The position numbers were made by a program, and so were the translations under genes. A stretch of 56,834 bases of DNA from Bacteroidota bacterium (lineage in GTDB: Bacteria; Bacteroidota; Bacteroidia; Chitinophagales; Chitinophagaceae), in assembly GCA_947451115.1 (NCBI GenBank), contig CANFXV010000015.1, positions 1-56,834 of the forward strand. Direction: 5' to 3'. The notes beneath the pieces are model-generated. The model searched no databases and was not told the origin of the DNA. It was given only the letters and a program-made list of their open reading frames with translations. Of the stretch, positions 26,522 through 34,674 are shown one piece after another (within the stretch, counting starts at the first letter, position 1; each line of letters starts with the position of its first letter).

Positions 26522-27130
26522 TTAACTAAGTCTTTGATTGATTTTAGTATCAATTAATTGAAAAAAATCTTCCGGTTTATAGGTTCTCCAGGCGCTGATT
26601 TCCATAAGTTCTATGTACCTATTTAGTTTGCGCAATAAAAAATCGTGTTGTGCTGCAGTATGAAAATTAACTAAAACTGCCCAGCCTTCTTCTTCTGAGG
26701 TTTCCTCATACAATTCTTCATAATAATCTTTGTCTCCGCTGTGAAAATTAAAAACGCTTTCGGCAATCAGAATAAATTTATAAATGCCTTCTTCCATTAA
26801 TTTGTCTAATACCTCTCTTTTTAATTCCATGATGTCATTTTCTATGGCATCGTTCCATTCTCCAATCATTTCAATAATGGCAAACTTTAAATCATAGTCC
26901 ACAAATAAAATTTTCAGGTAGAGGGTTTTACTCCCAAATTCATCCCATTGTGGATGGATATAGTAATTGTACACGGTTTGTGAAAATTCAAATTCGCTGT
27001 ATTTTCTACCAAAAAAAATGGATCTTGGATCTTCTTCCGCCATATATAAATGGCGCCAATGATAATGTGGTTCAATGTCATGCATGCGCAAGCTTCCAGT
27101 AAAAAGGTTATTGTTTTTTGTGAAATTCAA
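26522..27130 (-). CDS. Conserved protein of unknown function (acidic, WRHLY start)
   Basis: I do not recognise a named domain. The 202-residue protein is acidic and aromatic-rich, with HDIEPHYHWRHLY near the start, FSQTVYNYYIHPQWDEFGS, and a central YLKILFVDYDLKFAIIEMIG strand pattern. It has no signal peptide or membrane span. The first ATG overlaps the kinase gene upstream by 23 bp. An internal Met at residue 16 (ATG at 27085) directly precedes the region that looks conserved and is an equally plausible start. Its overlap with the BadF-type kinase suggests co-expression. Confidence 0.65.
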   Translation of the reverse strand: MNFTKNNNLFTGSLRMHDIEPHYHWRHLYMAEEDPRSIFFGRKYSEFEFSQTVYNYYIHPQWDEFGSKTLYLKILFVDYDLKFAIIEMIGEWNDAIENDIMELKREVLDKLMEEGIYKFILIAESVFNFHSGDKDYYEELYEETSEEEGWAVLVNFHTAAQHDFLLRKLNRYIELMEISAWRTYKPEDFFQLIDTKINQRLS

Positions 27131-27956
27131 TCAGCCCTTCCATGGGTGATTTAATTATTTTACCCAATTCAATTTCATAACTTAAGGCCAGTTGCTTGAT
27201 GATATCTTTAAATGCATAGGCAATACCACCCACAAAATGTATGGGATGAATCCAAGATTCATTCATTTTATTAATGTGTGCAAAAAAGAAATCGTTTAAG
27301 CCATCTTCAATAATGTTTTCAATCATATAATGACCTCTATGTTCTGCTAAAAATGGCGCGAAAGAAGCCAGGGTTCTATTGGGGAAGGGGCTTTTGTATA
27401 TGCTATTTAAAATGGCATCCTTGCTTAACTTGTATTTTGATTCAAATGCGGCCATCAATTCTTCGTCAAATGTTTGGTATAAAAAATATTGAATTACTTT
27501 TTTTCCTAAATAAGCACCACTGCCTTCGTCGCCTAAAACATAACCTAGGCCTGGACTATTTTTAGTAATTTTTTTTCCATTGTAAAAGCCAGTATTTGAT
27601 CCTGTACCTAAAATGCAAACCACGCCCTTTTTATTTTGACAACTGGCACGAGCTGCTGCTACTAAATCTGTTTCAAGGGTTAATTTTGCTTTTGTAAAAA
27701 CAGCCTTGAGTGCTTTTTTAAGCGCTAAAACATTGTCTGTATTGCTTAAGCCAGTACCATAAAAATAAACGGCTTCAATTTTTGATAAATCTGTTTTTTT
27801 AGCAAAAGATTTTTGGAGTAAAAGGGTGATTTCGTTGGTGGTCAAAAAATAAGGACTGATGCCAATGGTCGTGATGGTTGACTTTTTTTTGTTTTGGACA
27901 AGGGTCCACTGGCATTTTGTTGCACCACTGTCTGCAATGAGGTAGTTCTTTATCAT
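27108..27956 (-). CDS. BadF/BadG-type ATPase, N-acetylglucosamine kinase-like
   Basis: This 282-residue protein is of the ASKHA fold (actin/hexokinase-like). The phosphate-1 loop LIADSGATKCQWTLV, the phosphate-2 region GVVCILGTGSNTGFYNG and the GYVLGDEGSGAYLGK motif match the GlcNAc-kinase side of the BadF/BadG family. A role in recycling cell-wall amino sugars is likely but inferred. The Cys ligands of true 2-hydroxyacyl-CoA dehydratase activators are not seen. It is divergent from the protease gene at 28015 and overlaps the gene downstream. Confidence 0.82.
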   Translation of the reverse strand: MIKNYLIADSGATKCQWTLVQNKKKSTITTIGISPYFLTTNEITLLLQKSFAKKTDLSKIEAVYFYGTGLSNTDNVLALKKALKAVFTKAKLTLETDLVAAARASCQNKKGVVCILGTGSNTGFYNGKKITKNSPGLGYVLGDEGSGAYLGKKVIQYFLYQTFDEELMAAFESKYKLSKDAILNSIYKSPFPNRTLASFAPFLAEHRGHYMIENIIEDGLNDFFFAHINKMNESWIHPIHFVGGIAYAFKDIIKQLALSYEIELGKIIKSPMEGLIEFHKKQ

Positions 27957-28014
27957 AGTAGGTCACTCTTCTGCGTGAAAATAGCCATTTTAGTGTAATT
28001 TTAGCCCGAATAAA

Positions 28015-29592
28015 ATGAGTATGCAAAATAATAATAATTTGAATTGGGCAAAACCGCTGTTCTATGGCTTCTTGGTCATTGTAGGTATTTTAATTGGGGT
28101 CTTTTTTAAAGGAAATTTTAATTTAGGTTCCTTAGTAAAAAACAATCAGCAACCCATTCAGGAGATGATGGAATTAGTGCAATCCAAGTATGTCGATTCA
28201 GTGGCCAACGATAGTGTTGGTTTAAAATTGGCCAATTATTATTTAGAACAGTTAGATCCACATTCTGTATACATCCCACCCGCAGATTTAAATGAAGTGA
28301 ATGAACAATTGCAGCCCAATTTCAAAGGCGTAGGCATTGAATTTCAACAATTCAGGGATAGTATTTTCGTGGCCTATGTGATGAAGGATGGTCCAGCAGG
28401 TAAGGCTGGTTTGCAAATTGGAGATATTTTATTAACGGCAGATGATACGGTTCAATTGTCTGGGAAAAAATGGGAGGCCGATGACATAAGAAAAAAATTA
28501 AAAGGACCTTCTAATAGTAAGGTGAAGTTAATGGTCTACAGAGCAGGGGAGAAAAAGTCTTATACCATTTCAAGAGACAATGTGGCTTTATCTCCTGTAG
28601 AGGCGAGTTATATGATTGATACAGTAGTGGGTTATATTCGAATCAATAAGTTTGCTGACAGAACCTATGAAGCATTTATGCAAGCCTTGGAACCTTTGCT
28701 CGCAAAAGGGATGAAATCATTGGTGATTGATTTGAGAGGGAATGGGGGAGGACTGTTGTCAGAAGCAGTGGCCATTGCAGATGAATTGTTGAGTGGAAAT
28801 AAATTAATTGTATATACGCAAGGCGTGCATTCGCCTCGTGTAGATTATTTTAGTAAAAGAGAAGGCTTGTTTGAACAAGGAGGATTAACCATTTTGATGG
28901 ATGAGACCTCCGCATCAGCCAGTGAGGTTTTAGCGGGTGCTTTACAAGATTGGGACCGTGCCACCATTGTGGGAAGAAGATCTTTTGGAAAGGGTTTGGT
29001 GCAACAACAATTTAAATTATCCAATGGGGGTGCTTTACGCTTAACTACAGCAAAATATTATTCGCCATTAGGGAGAAACATTCAAAGACCTTATACGCAT
29101 AGCAAGCAAGATTATGAAAATGATTTTGTCACCAGATTGCATGAAGATGCTATGGGCAAGCAAGATTCAAGTTTTAAAGGGGATTCCTTTAAAACACCCA
29201 AGGGGCATTTGGTGTATGGAGGTGGAGGTATTTATCCAGATAAATGGGTGAACGGCAATACTGTTTTAATGGATACCAGTTTTAAAGTATTGTGGGAAGA
29301 AGGCTTGATGAATGATTTTATTTTACACTGGTATGTTCAAAATAGGACCATGATGAATACATTTAAAAATCCAACTGCATTTTTAAATCAAACCGCAAGC
29401 ATCAATTTTTGGGCAGCACTAGTGAATTACGCAGGTCCAAAGCAGCAATTAAAATTGAAAAGCCTTGAAAAAAACAAGTTATTGGTTCAAAACCAAATTC
29501 TTGCCTTAGTAGCAAGAACACATTGGTACAAACAAGGGTACATTGAAGTGCAAAATGCATTGGATCCTAGTTTTAAGCAGCTAGTTCCCTAA
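28015..29592 (+). CDS. S41-family C-terminal processing peptidase
   Basis: The 525-residue envelope protease has an N-terminal membrane anchor (about 12-30). A PDZ domain (about 85-170, FKGVGIEFQQF and GPAGKAGLQIGDILL) precedes the S41 catalytic domain. The nucleophile Ser is in DETSASASEVLAGAL and the base Lys in RRSFGKGLVQQ, the Ser-Lys dyad of CtpA/Prc enzymes. It probably trims periplasmic proteins. It lies upstream of the cbb3 cluster on the same strand, but a 77-bp gap with an FNR-like dyad separates it from ccoI. Confidence 0.92.
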   Translation: MSMQNNNNLNWAKPLFYGFLVIVGILIGVFFKGNFNLGSLVKNNQQPIQEMMELVQSKYVDSVANDSVGLKLANYYLEQLDPHSVYIPPADLNEVNEQLQPNFKGVGIEFQQFRDSIFVAYVMKDGPAGKAGLQIGDILLTADDTVQLSGKKWEADDIRKKLKGPSNSKVKLMVYRAGEKKSYTISRDNVALSPVEASYMIDTVVGYIRINKFADRTYEAFMQALEPLLAKGMKSLVIDLRGNGGGLLSEAVAIADELLSGNKLIVYTQGVHSPRVDYFSKREGLFEQGGLTILMDETSASASEVLAGALQDWDRATIVGRRSFGKGLVQQQFKLSNGGALRLTTAKYYSPLGRNIQRPYTHSKQDYENDFVTRLHEDAMGKQDSSFKGDSFKTPKGHLVYGGGGIYPDKWVNGNTVLMDTSFKVLWEEGLMNDFILHWYVQNRTMMNTFKNPTAFLNQTASINFWAALVNYAGPKQQLKLKSLEKNKLLVQNQILALVARTHWYKQGYIEVQNALDPSFKQLVP

Positions 29593-29596
29593 AACA

Positions 29597-29608
29597 TGAT
29601 ATTGATCA
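29597..29608 (+). promoter_or_regulatory. FNR/FixK-type dyad upstream of ccoI
   Basis: tgatattgatca is a perfect TGAT-N4-ATCA dyad (the core of the TTGAT-N4-ATCAA anaerobox), flanked as aTGAT...ATCAg. It lies in the gap after the protease gene, 61 bp before the ccoI ATG. Downstream, TTGATTTG at 29643-29650 matches the -7 consensus at all but one base. Confidence 0.6.
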
Positions 29609-29669
29609 GTTTTAGTAATGATCCGACTCATTCAAGAGTTGATTGATTTGCGTGACTTTCGTTGGTAGA

Positions 29670-32072
29670 ATGCAACCAACTACTTGCTACCACTGCGGCT
29701 TACAATGCAGTACAGATATACAATTCAATGACAAATACTTTTGTTGTGATGGCTGTAAAATGGTGTATACTCTTATAGAGGAAAATGGCTTATGTCAATA
29801 TTATGATTTGACCTCCATGCCAGGTATCACCGCCAAAGGACTTTTCGTATCCGATAAATTCAATTATTTAGACAATATAGCCATTCAGGATCAATTGATT
29901 CAATTCAAGTTGGCAGATCAAGTACATGTGGTATTTTATTTACCGCAAATACATTGTGTAAGTTGTGTCTGGCTTTTAGAGCATTTACATAAGATCAATA
30001 CAGGCATCATTCAGTCAACCACTCATTTTGAAAAAAAGGAAATCAAAATAGTATATAATCCTTCTCTTATTTCTTTAAAACAAGTGGTTCAGTTATTGGC
30101 CTTTGTAGGTTATGAGCCTGTGATTCATTTGGGGGGTAATGATTGGTTAAAGAAAAAGAAAGTCAATAAAAAGCAGTTGTATAAAATTGGTATTGCAGGG
30201 TTTTGTTTTAGCAATATTATGATGCTAAGTTTTCCTGAATATCTTTCCAATAATGCAATAGAATTAGGTAGCTTAAGACATTTTTTTATTTATATTAATT
30301 TACTATTGTCCCTGCCGGTATTGTTATATAGTGCACGTGATTTTTTTATCTCTGCTTATACAGGACTTAGGCAAAAATGGTTGAACATAGATGCGCCTAT
30401 CGCATTGGCCATAACAGTTACTTTTAGCAGAAGTGTATATGAAATTCTCAGCCAAACAGGCGCTGGTTATTTAGACAGTATGAGTGGAATTGTATTTTTT
30501 ATGTTAATAGGAAGGTGGTTTCAAGACAAGTCCTATGATTCTTTTGCATTTGATAGAGATTATAATTCCTTTTTTCCATTAGGGGTGACGGTCTTAGAAG
30601 AAGGCAAAGAAGTGAATAAACCTCTGTCGGCACTAATTAAAGGCGAATTGGTGTTTTTAAGAGCTGATGAAATGATTCCGGCAGATGCTATATTATTAAC
30701 AGAAGGGGCCTTGATTGATTATAGTTTTGTGACAGGAGAAAATGCGCCCATTGAAGTAGCCATTGGCCAACTGGTCTATGCAGGAGGTATTCAAAAAGGG
30801 CGGTCCATACAAGTAGAAGTAGTGAAACCTGTTGGACAAAGCTATATTACTGAATTGTGGAATAGCCCGGTTTTAAAGAATGAAAAAAATATAGAAAAAT
30901 CTTTTGTGCATCCTTGGAGTCAATATTTTACCATTGTTTTATTGATCATTGCTTTTTCAAGCGGTATGTATTGGAGCCTCTATGATACTAGTAAAATATT
31001 GCCAGCAGTAACAGCGGTATTAATTGTTGCCTGTCCTTGTTCTTTACTGTTAACTGTTACTTTCACTTATGGCAATGTATTAAGATGGCTGGGTAATGCT
31101 AAGTTTTATTGTAAAAATGCTGCTGTAATCGAGGCCATAGACAAAATCGATACCATTGTTTTTGATAAGACAGGTACCTTAACCAATCATGAGGACACCC
31201 ATTTGGAATACCATGGGATGGCATTAAGTGAAACAGAAATGATTGCTGTAAAGTCAGTAACAAGGGAATCTTTGCATCCATTAAGTAAAATGATTACTCA
31301 GTTTTTAATGTTAGAAGTTTCAGATTTAACCAGTTTTCAAAAAATTGAAAATTTTATTGGCAAGGGAACTAAGGCTTTATGTAATGAATATGAAATCTTG
31401 ATTGGTTCCATTTCTTTTTTAAAATCAAATGGCATTCCTTGCGACGACAGCTTGCAAGGTGCTGTAGTATGCCTTGCGATAAATGGGGAGTTGAAAGGTT
31501 GTTTTGCAGTCAATCATGCCTATCGAGATGGAATGGATAAAATGGTCAAGCGTTTGCAAGATAAAGGCTATCATTTACACTTATTAAGCGGAGACCATCC
31601 CACTGAAAAAGCGCATTTAACTCATTTGTTAGGCAAGGAGATACCCATGTTTTTTGAAACAAGTCCTGCAGATAAATTGGCCTATATACAAAAATTGCAA
31701 AATCAAGGGCGTAAAGTAATGATGGTGGGTGATGGTTTGAACGATGCAGGTGCACTCAAAAAAAGCAATGTAGGTATTGCAGTCACCGATCAAACACATT
31801 TATTTACACCCGCAAGTGATGCGATTTTAGAAGGTAGGGAAATTAAAGAACTTCATCATTTAATCGATTATGCTAAAAAGGCCAAGCTCATTATCATTTA
31901 CATTTTTATTTTATCTATCTTATATAATATAATTGGCATGTACTTTGCTACTAGTGCAAGGCTTTCGCCCATGGTGGCCGCAATTCTTATGCCTATAAGC
32001 TCTATCAGCATAGTAGCGCTTTCTGCCTTGCTTTCCTTTTCATTTTCATACAAGATTAGACCTCGAAGCTGA
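29670..32072 (+). CDS. ccoI: Copper-translocating P-type ATPase for cbb3 assembly (CcoI/FixI)
   Basis: CcoI exports copper across the inner membrane for the CuB centre of cbb3 oxidase. The 800-residue protein starts with a Cys-rich domain (CYHCGLQC, then FCCDGCKMVY) typical of FixI. An HMA domain with HCVSC follows. The intramembrane CPC motif (IVACPCSLLL), DKTGT phosphorylation site, LHPLSK motif and MVGDGLNDAGAL hinge are all intact. The actuator loop reads TGEN rather than TGES. An in-frame TTG 27 bp upstream is a less likely start than ATG 29670. It is the first gene of the cbb3 cluster. Confidence 0.93.
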   Translation: MQPTTCYHCGLQCSTDIQFNDKYFCCDGCKMVYTLIEENGLCQYYDLTSMPGITAKGLFVSDKFNYLDNIAIQDQLIQFKLADQVHVVFYLPQIHCVSCVWLLEHLHKINTGIIQSTTHFEKKEIKIVYNPSLISLKQVVQLLAFVGYEPVIHLGGNDWLKKKKVNKKQLYKIGIAGFCFSNIMMLSFPEYLSNNAIELGSLRHFFIYINLLLSLPVLLYSARDFFISAYTGLRQKWLNIDAPIALAITVTFSRSVYEILSQTGAGYLDSMSGIVFFMLIGRWFQDKSYDSFAFDRDYNSFFPLGVTVLEEGKEVNKPLSALIKGELVFLRADEMIPADAILLTEGALIDYSFVTGENAPIEVAIGQLVYAGGIQKGRSIQVEVVKPVGQSYITELWNSPVLKNEKNIEKSFVHPWSQYFTIVLLIIAFSSGMYWSLYDTSKILPAVTAVLIVACPCSLLLTVTFTYGNVLRWLGNAKFYCKNAAVIEAIDKIDTIVFDKTGTLTNHEDTHLEYHGMALSETEMIAVKSVTRESLHPLSKMITQFLMLEVSDLTSFQKIENFIGKGTKALCNEYEILIGSISFLKSNGIPCDDSLQGAVVCLAINGELKGCFAVNHAYRDGMDKMVKRLQDKGYHLHLLSGDHPTEKAHLTHLLGKEIPMFFETSPADKLAYIQKLQNQGRKVMMVGDGLNDAGALKKSNVGIAVTDQTHLFTPASDAILEGREIKELHHLIDYAKKAKLIIIYIFILSILYNIIGMYFATSARLSPMVAAILMPISSISIVALSALLSFSFSYKIRPRS

Positions 32073-32082
32073 TATATATCAG
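32069..32082 (+). promoter_or_regulatory. FNR/FixK-type dyad upstream of ccoS
   Basis: ctgatatatatcag is a perfect 14-bp palindrome containing TGAT-N4-ATCA. It overlaps the ccoI stop codon and ends 68 bp before the ccoS ATG. It is the second such dyad in the cluster and probably drives the ccoS-ccoNOQP-ccoGH transcript. Confidence 0.65.
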
Positions 32083-32126
32083 TTCCAAATTTGACCTATG
32101 TCATTAGGAAAATTCGAGTTTCCCTA

Positions 32127-32134
32127 TAGATTTG
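32127..32134 (+). promoter_or_regulatory. Predicted -7 element for the ccoS-ccoNOQP operon
   Basis: TAGATTTG matches TAnnTTTG exactly, 16 bp before the ccoS ATG and about 58 bp downstream of the centre of the dyad at 32069-32082. No -33 TTG is seen at the normal spacing, which fits an activator-dependent promoter. Confidence 0.5.
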
Positions 32135-32150
32135 TTTCAAATATATTCCT

Positions 32151-32318
32151 ATGGGAGTGATCGTTATTTTAATCATTGTAAGTGTGCTGGTGGCAGGTGG
32201 ATTTTTACTTGCTTTTTTATGGTCGGTGAAAACAGGGCAAATGGACGATGATTATACACCCTCTGTAAGAATTTTATTTGAGGATGAATTAATTATTAAG
32301 AAAAAGGATATTCTATAA
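32151..32318 (+). CDS. ccoS: cbb3 oxidase maturation protein CcoS
   Basis: This is a 55-residue membrane protein. One N-terminal membrane helix (VIVILIIVSVLVAGGFLLAF) is followed by WSVKTGQMDDDYTPSVRILF, the CcoS/FixS pattern of a Trp-x-x-Lys turn and an acidic DD-x5-R-I-L-F tail. CcoS is needed for insertion of cofactors into the oxidase in other bacteria. It lies between ccoI and the fused ccoNO gene (35 bp downstream). The identification rests on position plus this short but characteristic sequence. Confidence 0.88.
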   Translation: MGVIVILIIVSVLVAGGFLLAFLWSVKTGQMDDDYTPSVRILFEDELIIKKKDIL

Positions 32319-32353
32319 AAAACTTTAAATCAATAACCATTTAAATTAACCTT

Positions 32354-34471
32354 ATGCAAGTAGAAAGTTTTCAGTATGACAATAAAACGGTAAGGAATTT
32401 TGCCATAGCCACCATCATCTGGGGAGTAGTAGGTATGACGGTAGGCTTATGGGTAGCCTTACAGTTGGTTTTCCCCACTGTATTAAACTTGCAGCCTTAT
32501 TTTAATTTTGGTCGTATTAGACCACTACATACCAATGCAGTCATTTTTGCATTTGTGGGCAATGCTATGTTTATGGGAATCTATTATTCCTTACAGCGTT
32601 TGTTAAAAGCAAGAATGTTTAGTGATGTACTTAGTACAATTCATTTTTGGGGATGGCAACTTATCATAGTTGCTGCAGCTATTACTTTGCCTTTAGGATT
32701 TTCTACCGCTAAAGAATATGCAGAATTAGAGTGGCCAATTGATATTGCCATTACTTTAATTTGGGTGGTGTTTGGATTTAATATGTTTGCCACCATTATT
32801 AAAAGAAGAGAGCGTCACTTATATGTAGCAGTTTGGTTTTATATAGCCACTTTTGTTACAGTGGCAGTTTTGCATTTGGTGAATTCCTTTGAATTGCCTG
32901 TTACTTTATTTAAAAGTTATAGTTGGTATGCAGGGGTGCAAGACGCCTTGGTACAATGGTGGTATGGTCATAATGCGGTAGCCTTTTTCTTAACCACTCC
33001 ATTTTTAGGGTTGATGTATTATTTCCTTCCAAAGGCTGCGAACCGTCCAGTGTTTTCTTATAAATTATCCATCATACATTTTTGGGCCTTGATCTTTTTA
33101 TATATCTGGGCTGGGCCACACCATTTATTATATACCGCTTTACCTAATTGGGCACAAAGTTTGGGTATTGTATTTAGTTTCATGCTCATCTTTCCAAGCT
33201 GGGGTGGTATGATCAATGGTTTATTAACCTTGCGTGGTGCTTGGGATAAAGTGAGAGAGGAGGTGGTGTTGAAGTTTATGGTGGTGGCAGTAACAGCCTA
33301 TGGGATGTCCACTTTTGAAGGGCCTATGTTATCCTTAAAGAGCATCAATGCCGTTGCGCATTTCTCTGATTGGATTATTGCACATGTGCACATAGGCGGA
33401 TTGGGATGGAATGGGATGCTGACTTTTGGTATTTTGTATTGGTTGATCCCAAGAATTTATAAAACCGAGTTGTATTCAAAAAAATTAGCCAATATCCATT
33501 TTTGGTTGGCCACTTTAGGTATTTTATTTTATGCGATACCTATGTATTGGGCAGGCTGGCAACAAGTTTCCATGTGGAAACAATTTACGCCTAGTGGTCA
33601 ATTAAAGTATCAATTTCTTGAAACCGTTACCTATATGGCTCCATTTTATGCGATGAGGGCACTCGGGGGAGCGCTTTATCTCACAGGAGCTATTATAGGT
33701 ATGGTGAATTATTTTAAAACCATTGGGCAAGGAACTTTGCATGCCAATGAAGAGGCGCAAGCACCTGCTTTAGAAAAAGCCTATACCAAGCATCATGGAG
33801 AACATTGGCATCGTTGGATTGAACGCAGACCTACTCCATTTTTATTGTTGTCCTTAGTAGTTGTATTAATTGGAGGCTTGGTCGAATTAGTGCCTACTTT
33901 CTTAGTAAAATCTAATATACCAACTATTTCAAGTGTGAAACCTTACACTCCATTAGAATTGCAAGGAAGAGATATTTATACAAGAGAAGGTTGTTATACC
34001 TGTCACTCTCAAATGATTCGTCCTTTTAGAAGTGAAACAGAACGTTATGGAGAATACAGTAAGGCAGGGGAGTTTGTGTATGATCATCCATTTCAATGGG
34101 GAAGTAAAAGAACAGGTCCAGATTTGGCTAGAGAGGGTGCAGGCAATTTGAAGAAATCAAATACCTGGCATTACAATCACTTAGAAGAACCTAATTCTAT
34201 TTCCACTGGTTCTGTAATGCCATCTTATTCATTTTTGATAGACCATAATTTGGATACAGCCACCACACCTTTAAAAATTAATGCCATGCGCACTTTAGGG
34301 GTTCCTTATGCGACTGATTATGCCGCTCAGGCCAATCAAGACTTAATGATTCAAGCAAAAGGTATTGCAGCTGATTTGAATAAAGATGGAATCAAAGTAC
34401 CGCCTAATAAAGAAATTATCGCCTTGATTGCTTATTTACAAAGATTGGGCACAGACATTACCAAAAAATAA
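32354..34471 (+). CDS. ccoNO: Fused cbb3 cytochrome c oxidase subunits I and II (CcoN-CcoO)
   Basis: This is the catalytic core of the high-affinity terminal oxidase, with two subunits joined in one 705-residue chain. Residues 1 to about 470 are CcoN, a multi-helix haem-copper domain with the CuB/haem ligand regions WWYGHNAVAFF, GPHHLLYTALP and AHVHIGGLGW. A His-rich linker leads to a membrane anchor (about 495-515). The CcoO mono-haem cytochrome c domain follows, with CYTCHSQMIRPF (CxxCH at 547-551). Fusion of N and O is known in Bacteroidota. It reduces O2 at low oxygen, receiving electrons through CcoO and CcoP. ccoQ starts 12 bp later. Confidence 0.95.
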   Translation: MQVESFQYDNKTVRNFAIATIIWGVVGMTVGLWVALQLVFPTVLNLQPYFNFGRIRPLHTNAVIFAFVGNAMFMGIYYSLQRLLKARMFSDVLSTIHFWGWQLIIVAAAITLPLGFSTAKEYAELEWPIDIAITLIWVVFGFNMFATIIKRRERHLYVAVWFYIATFVTVAVLHLVNSFELPVTLFKSYSWYAGVQDALVQWWYGHNAVAFFLTTPFLGLMYYFLPKAANRPVFSYKLSIIHFWALIFLYIWAGPHHLLYTALPNWAQSLGIVFSFMLIFPSWGGMINGLLTLRGAWDKVREEVVLKFMVVAVTAYGMSTFEGPMLSLKSINAVAHFSDWIIAHVHIGGLGWNGMLTFGILYWLIPRIYKTELYSKKLANIHFWLATLGILFYAIPMYWAGWQQVSMWKQFTPSGQLKYQFLETVTYMAPFYAMRALGGALYLTGAIIGMVNYFKTIGQGTLHANEEAQAPALEKAYTKHHGEHWHRWIERRPTPFLLLSLVVVLIGGLVELVPTFLVKSNIPTISSVKPYTPLELQGRDIYTREGCYTCHSQMIRPFRSETERYGEYSKAGEFVYDHPFQWGSKRTGPDLAREGAGNLKKSNTWHYNHLEEPNSISTGSVMPSYSFLIDHNLDTATTPLKINAMRTLGVPYATDYAAQANQDLMIQAKGIAADLNKDGIKVPPNKEIIALIAYLQRLGTDITKK

Positions 34472-34483
34472 AAAAACACAATT

Positions 34484-34651
34484 ATGTACAGTTTTATAAA
34501 AAAATATACCGAAACGATGCAGGATAAAAACATTTACCCCATCTTTTCCTTGTTGGTATTTGTGCTATTTTTTCTTGGTGTCTTGTGGTATGTGAAAACC
34601 CTAGACAAAAATCAGGTGGAGGAAATAAAAAATTTACCATTAGAGCAATAA
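34484..34651 (+). CDS. ccoQ: Small cbb3 oxidase subunit CcoQ
   Basis: The 55-residue protein has an N-terminal amphipathic stretch (MYSFIKKYTETMQDKNIYPI), one membrane helix (FSLLVFVLFFLGVLWYV) and a charged C-terminal tail. Size, topology and position between ccoO and ccoP match CcoQ/FixQ, which stabilises the oxidase. Sequence conservation in this family is low, so the call depends mainly on context. A longer frame that starts inside this gene and runs into ccoP is an open-frame artefact. Confidence 0.85.
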   Translation: MYSFIKKYTETMQDKNIYPIFSLLVFVLFFLGVLWYVKTLDKNQVEEIKNLPLEQ

Positions 34652-34674
34652 TATATCATCTAAAAACATTTCTT

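Noticed and set aside
34585-34674. Open-frame extension upstream of ccoP
   Set aside because: It lies inside ccoQ in another frame, and the ATG at 34675 starts a signal-like segment; ccoQ explains the bases.
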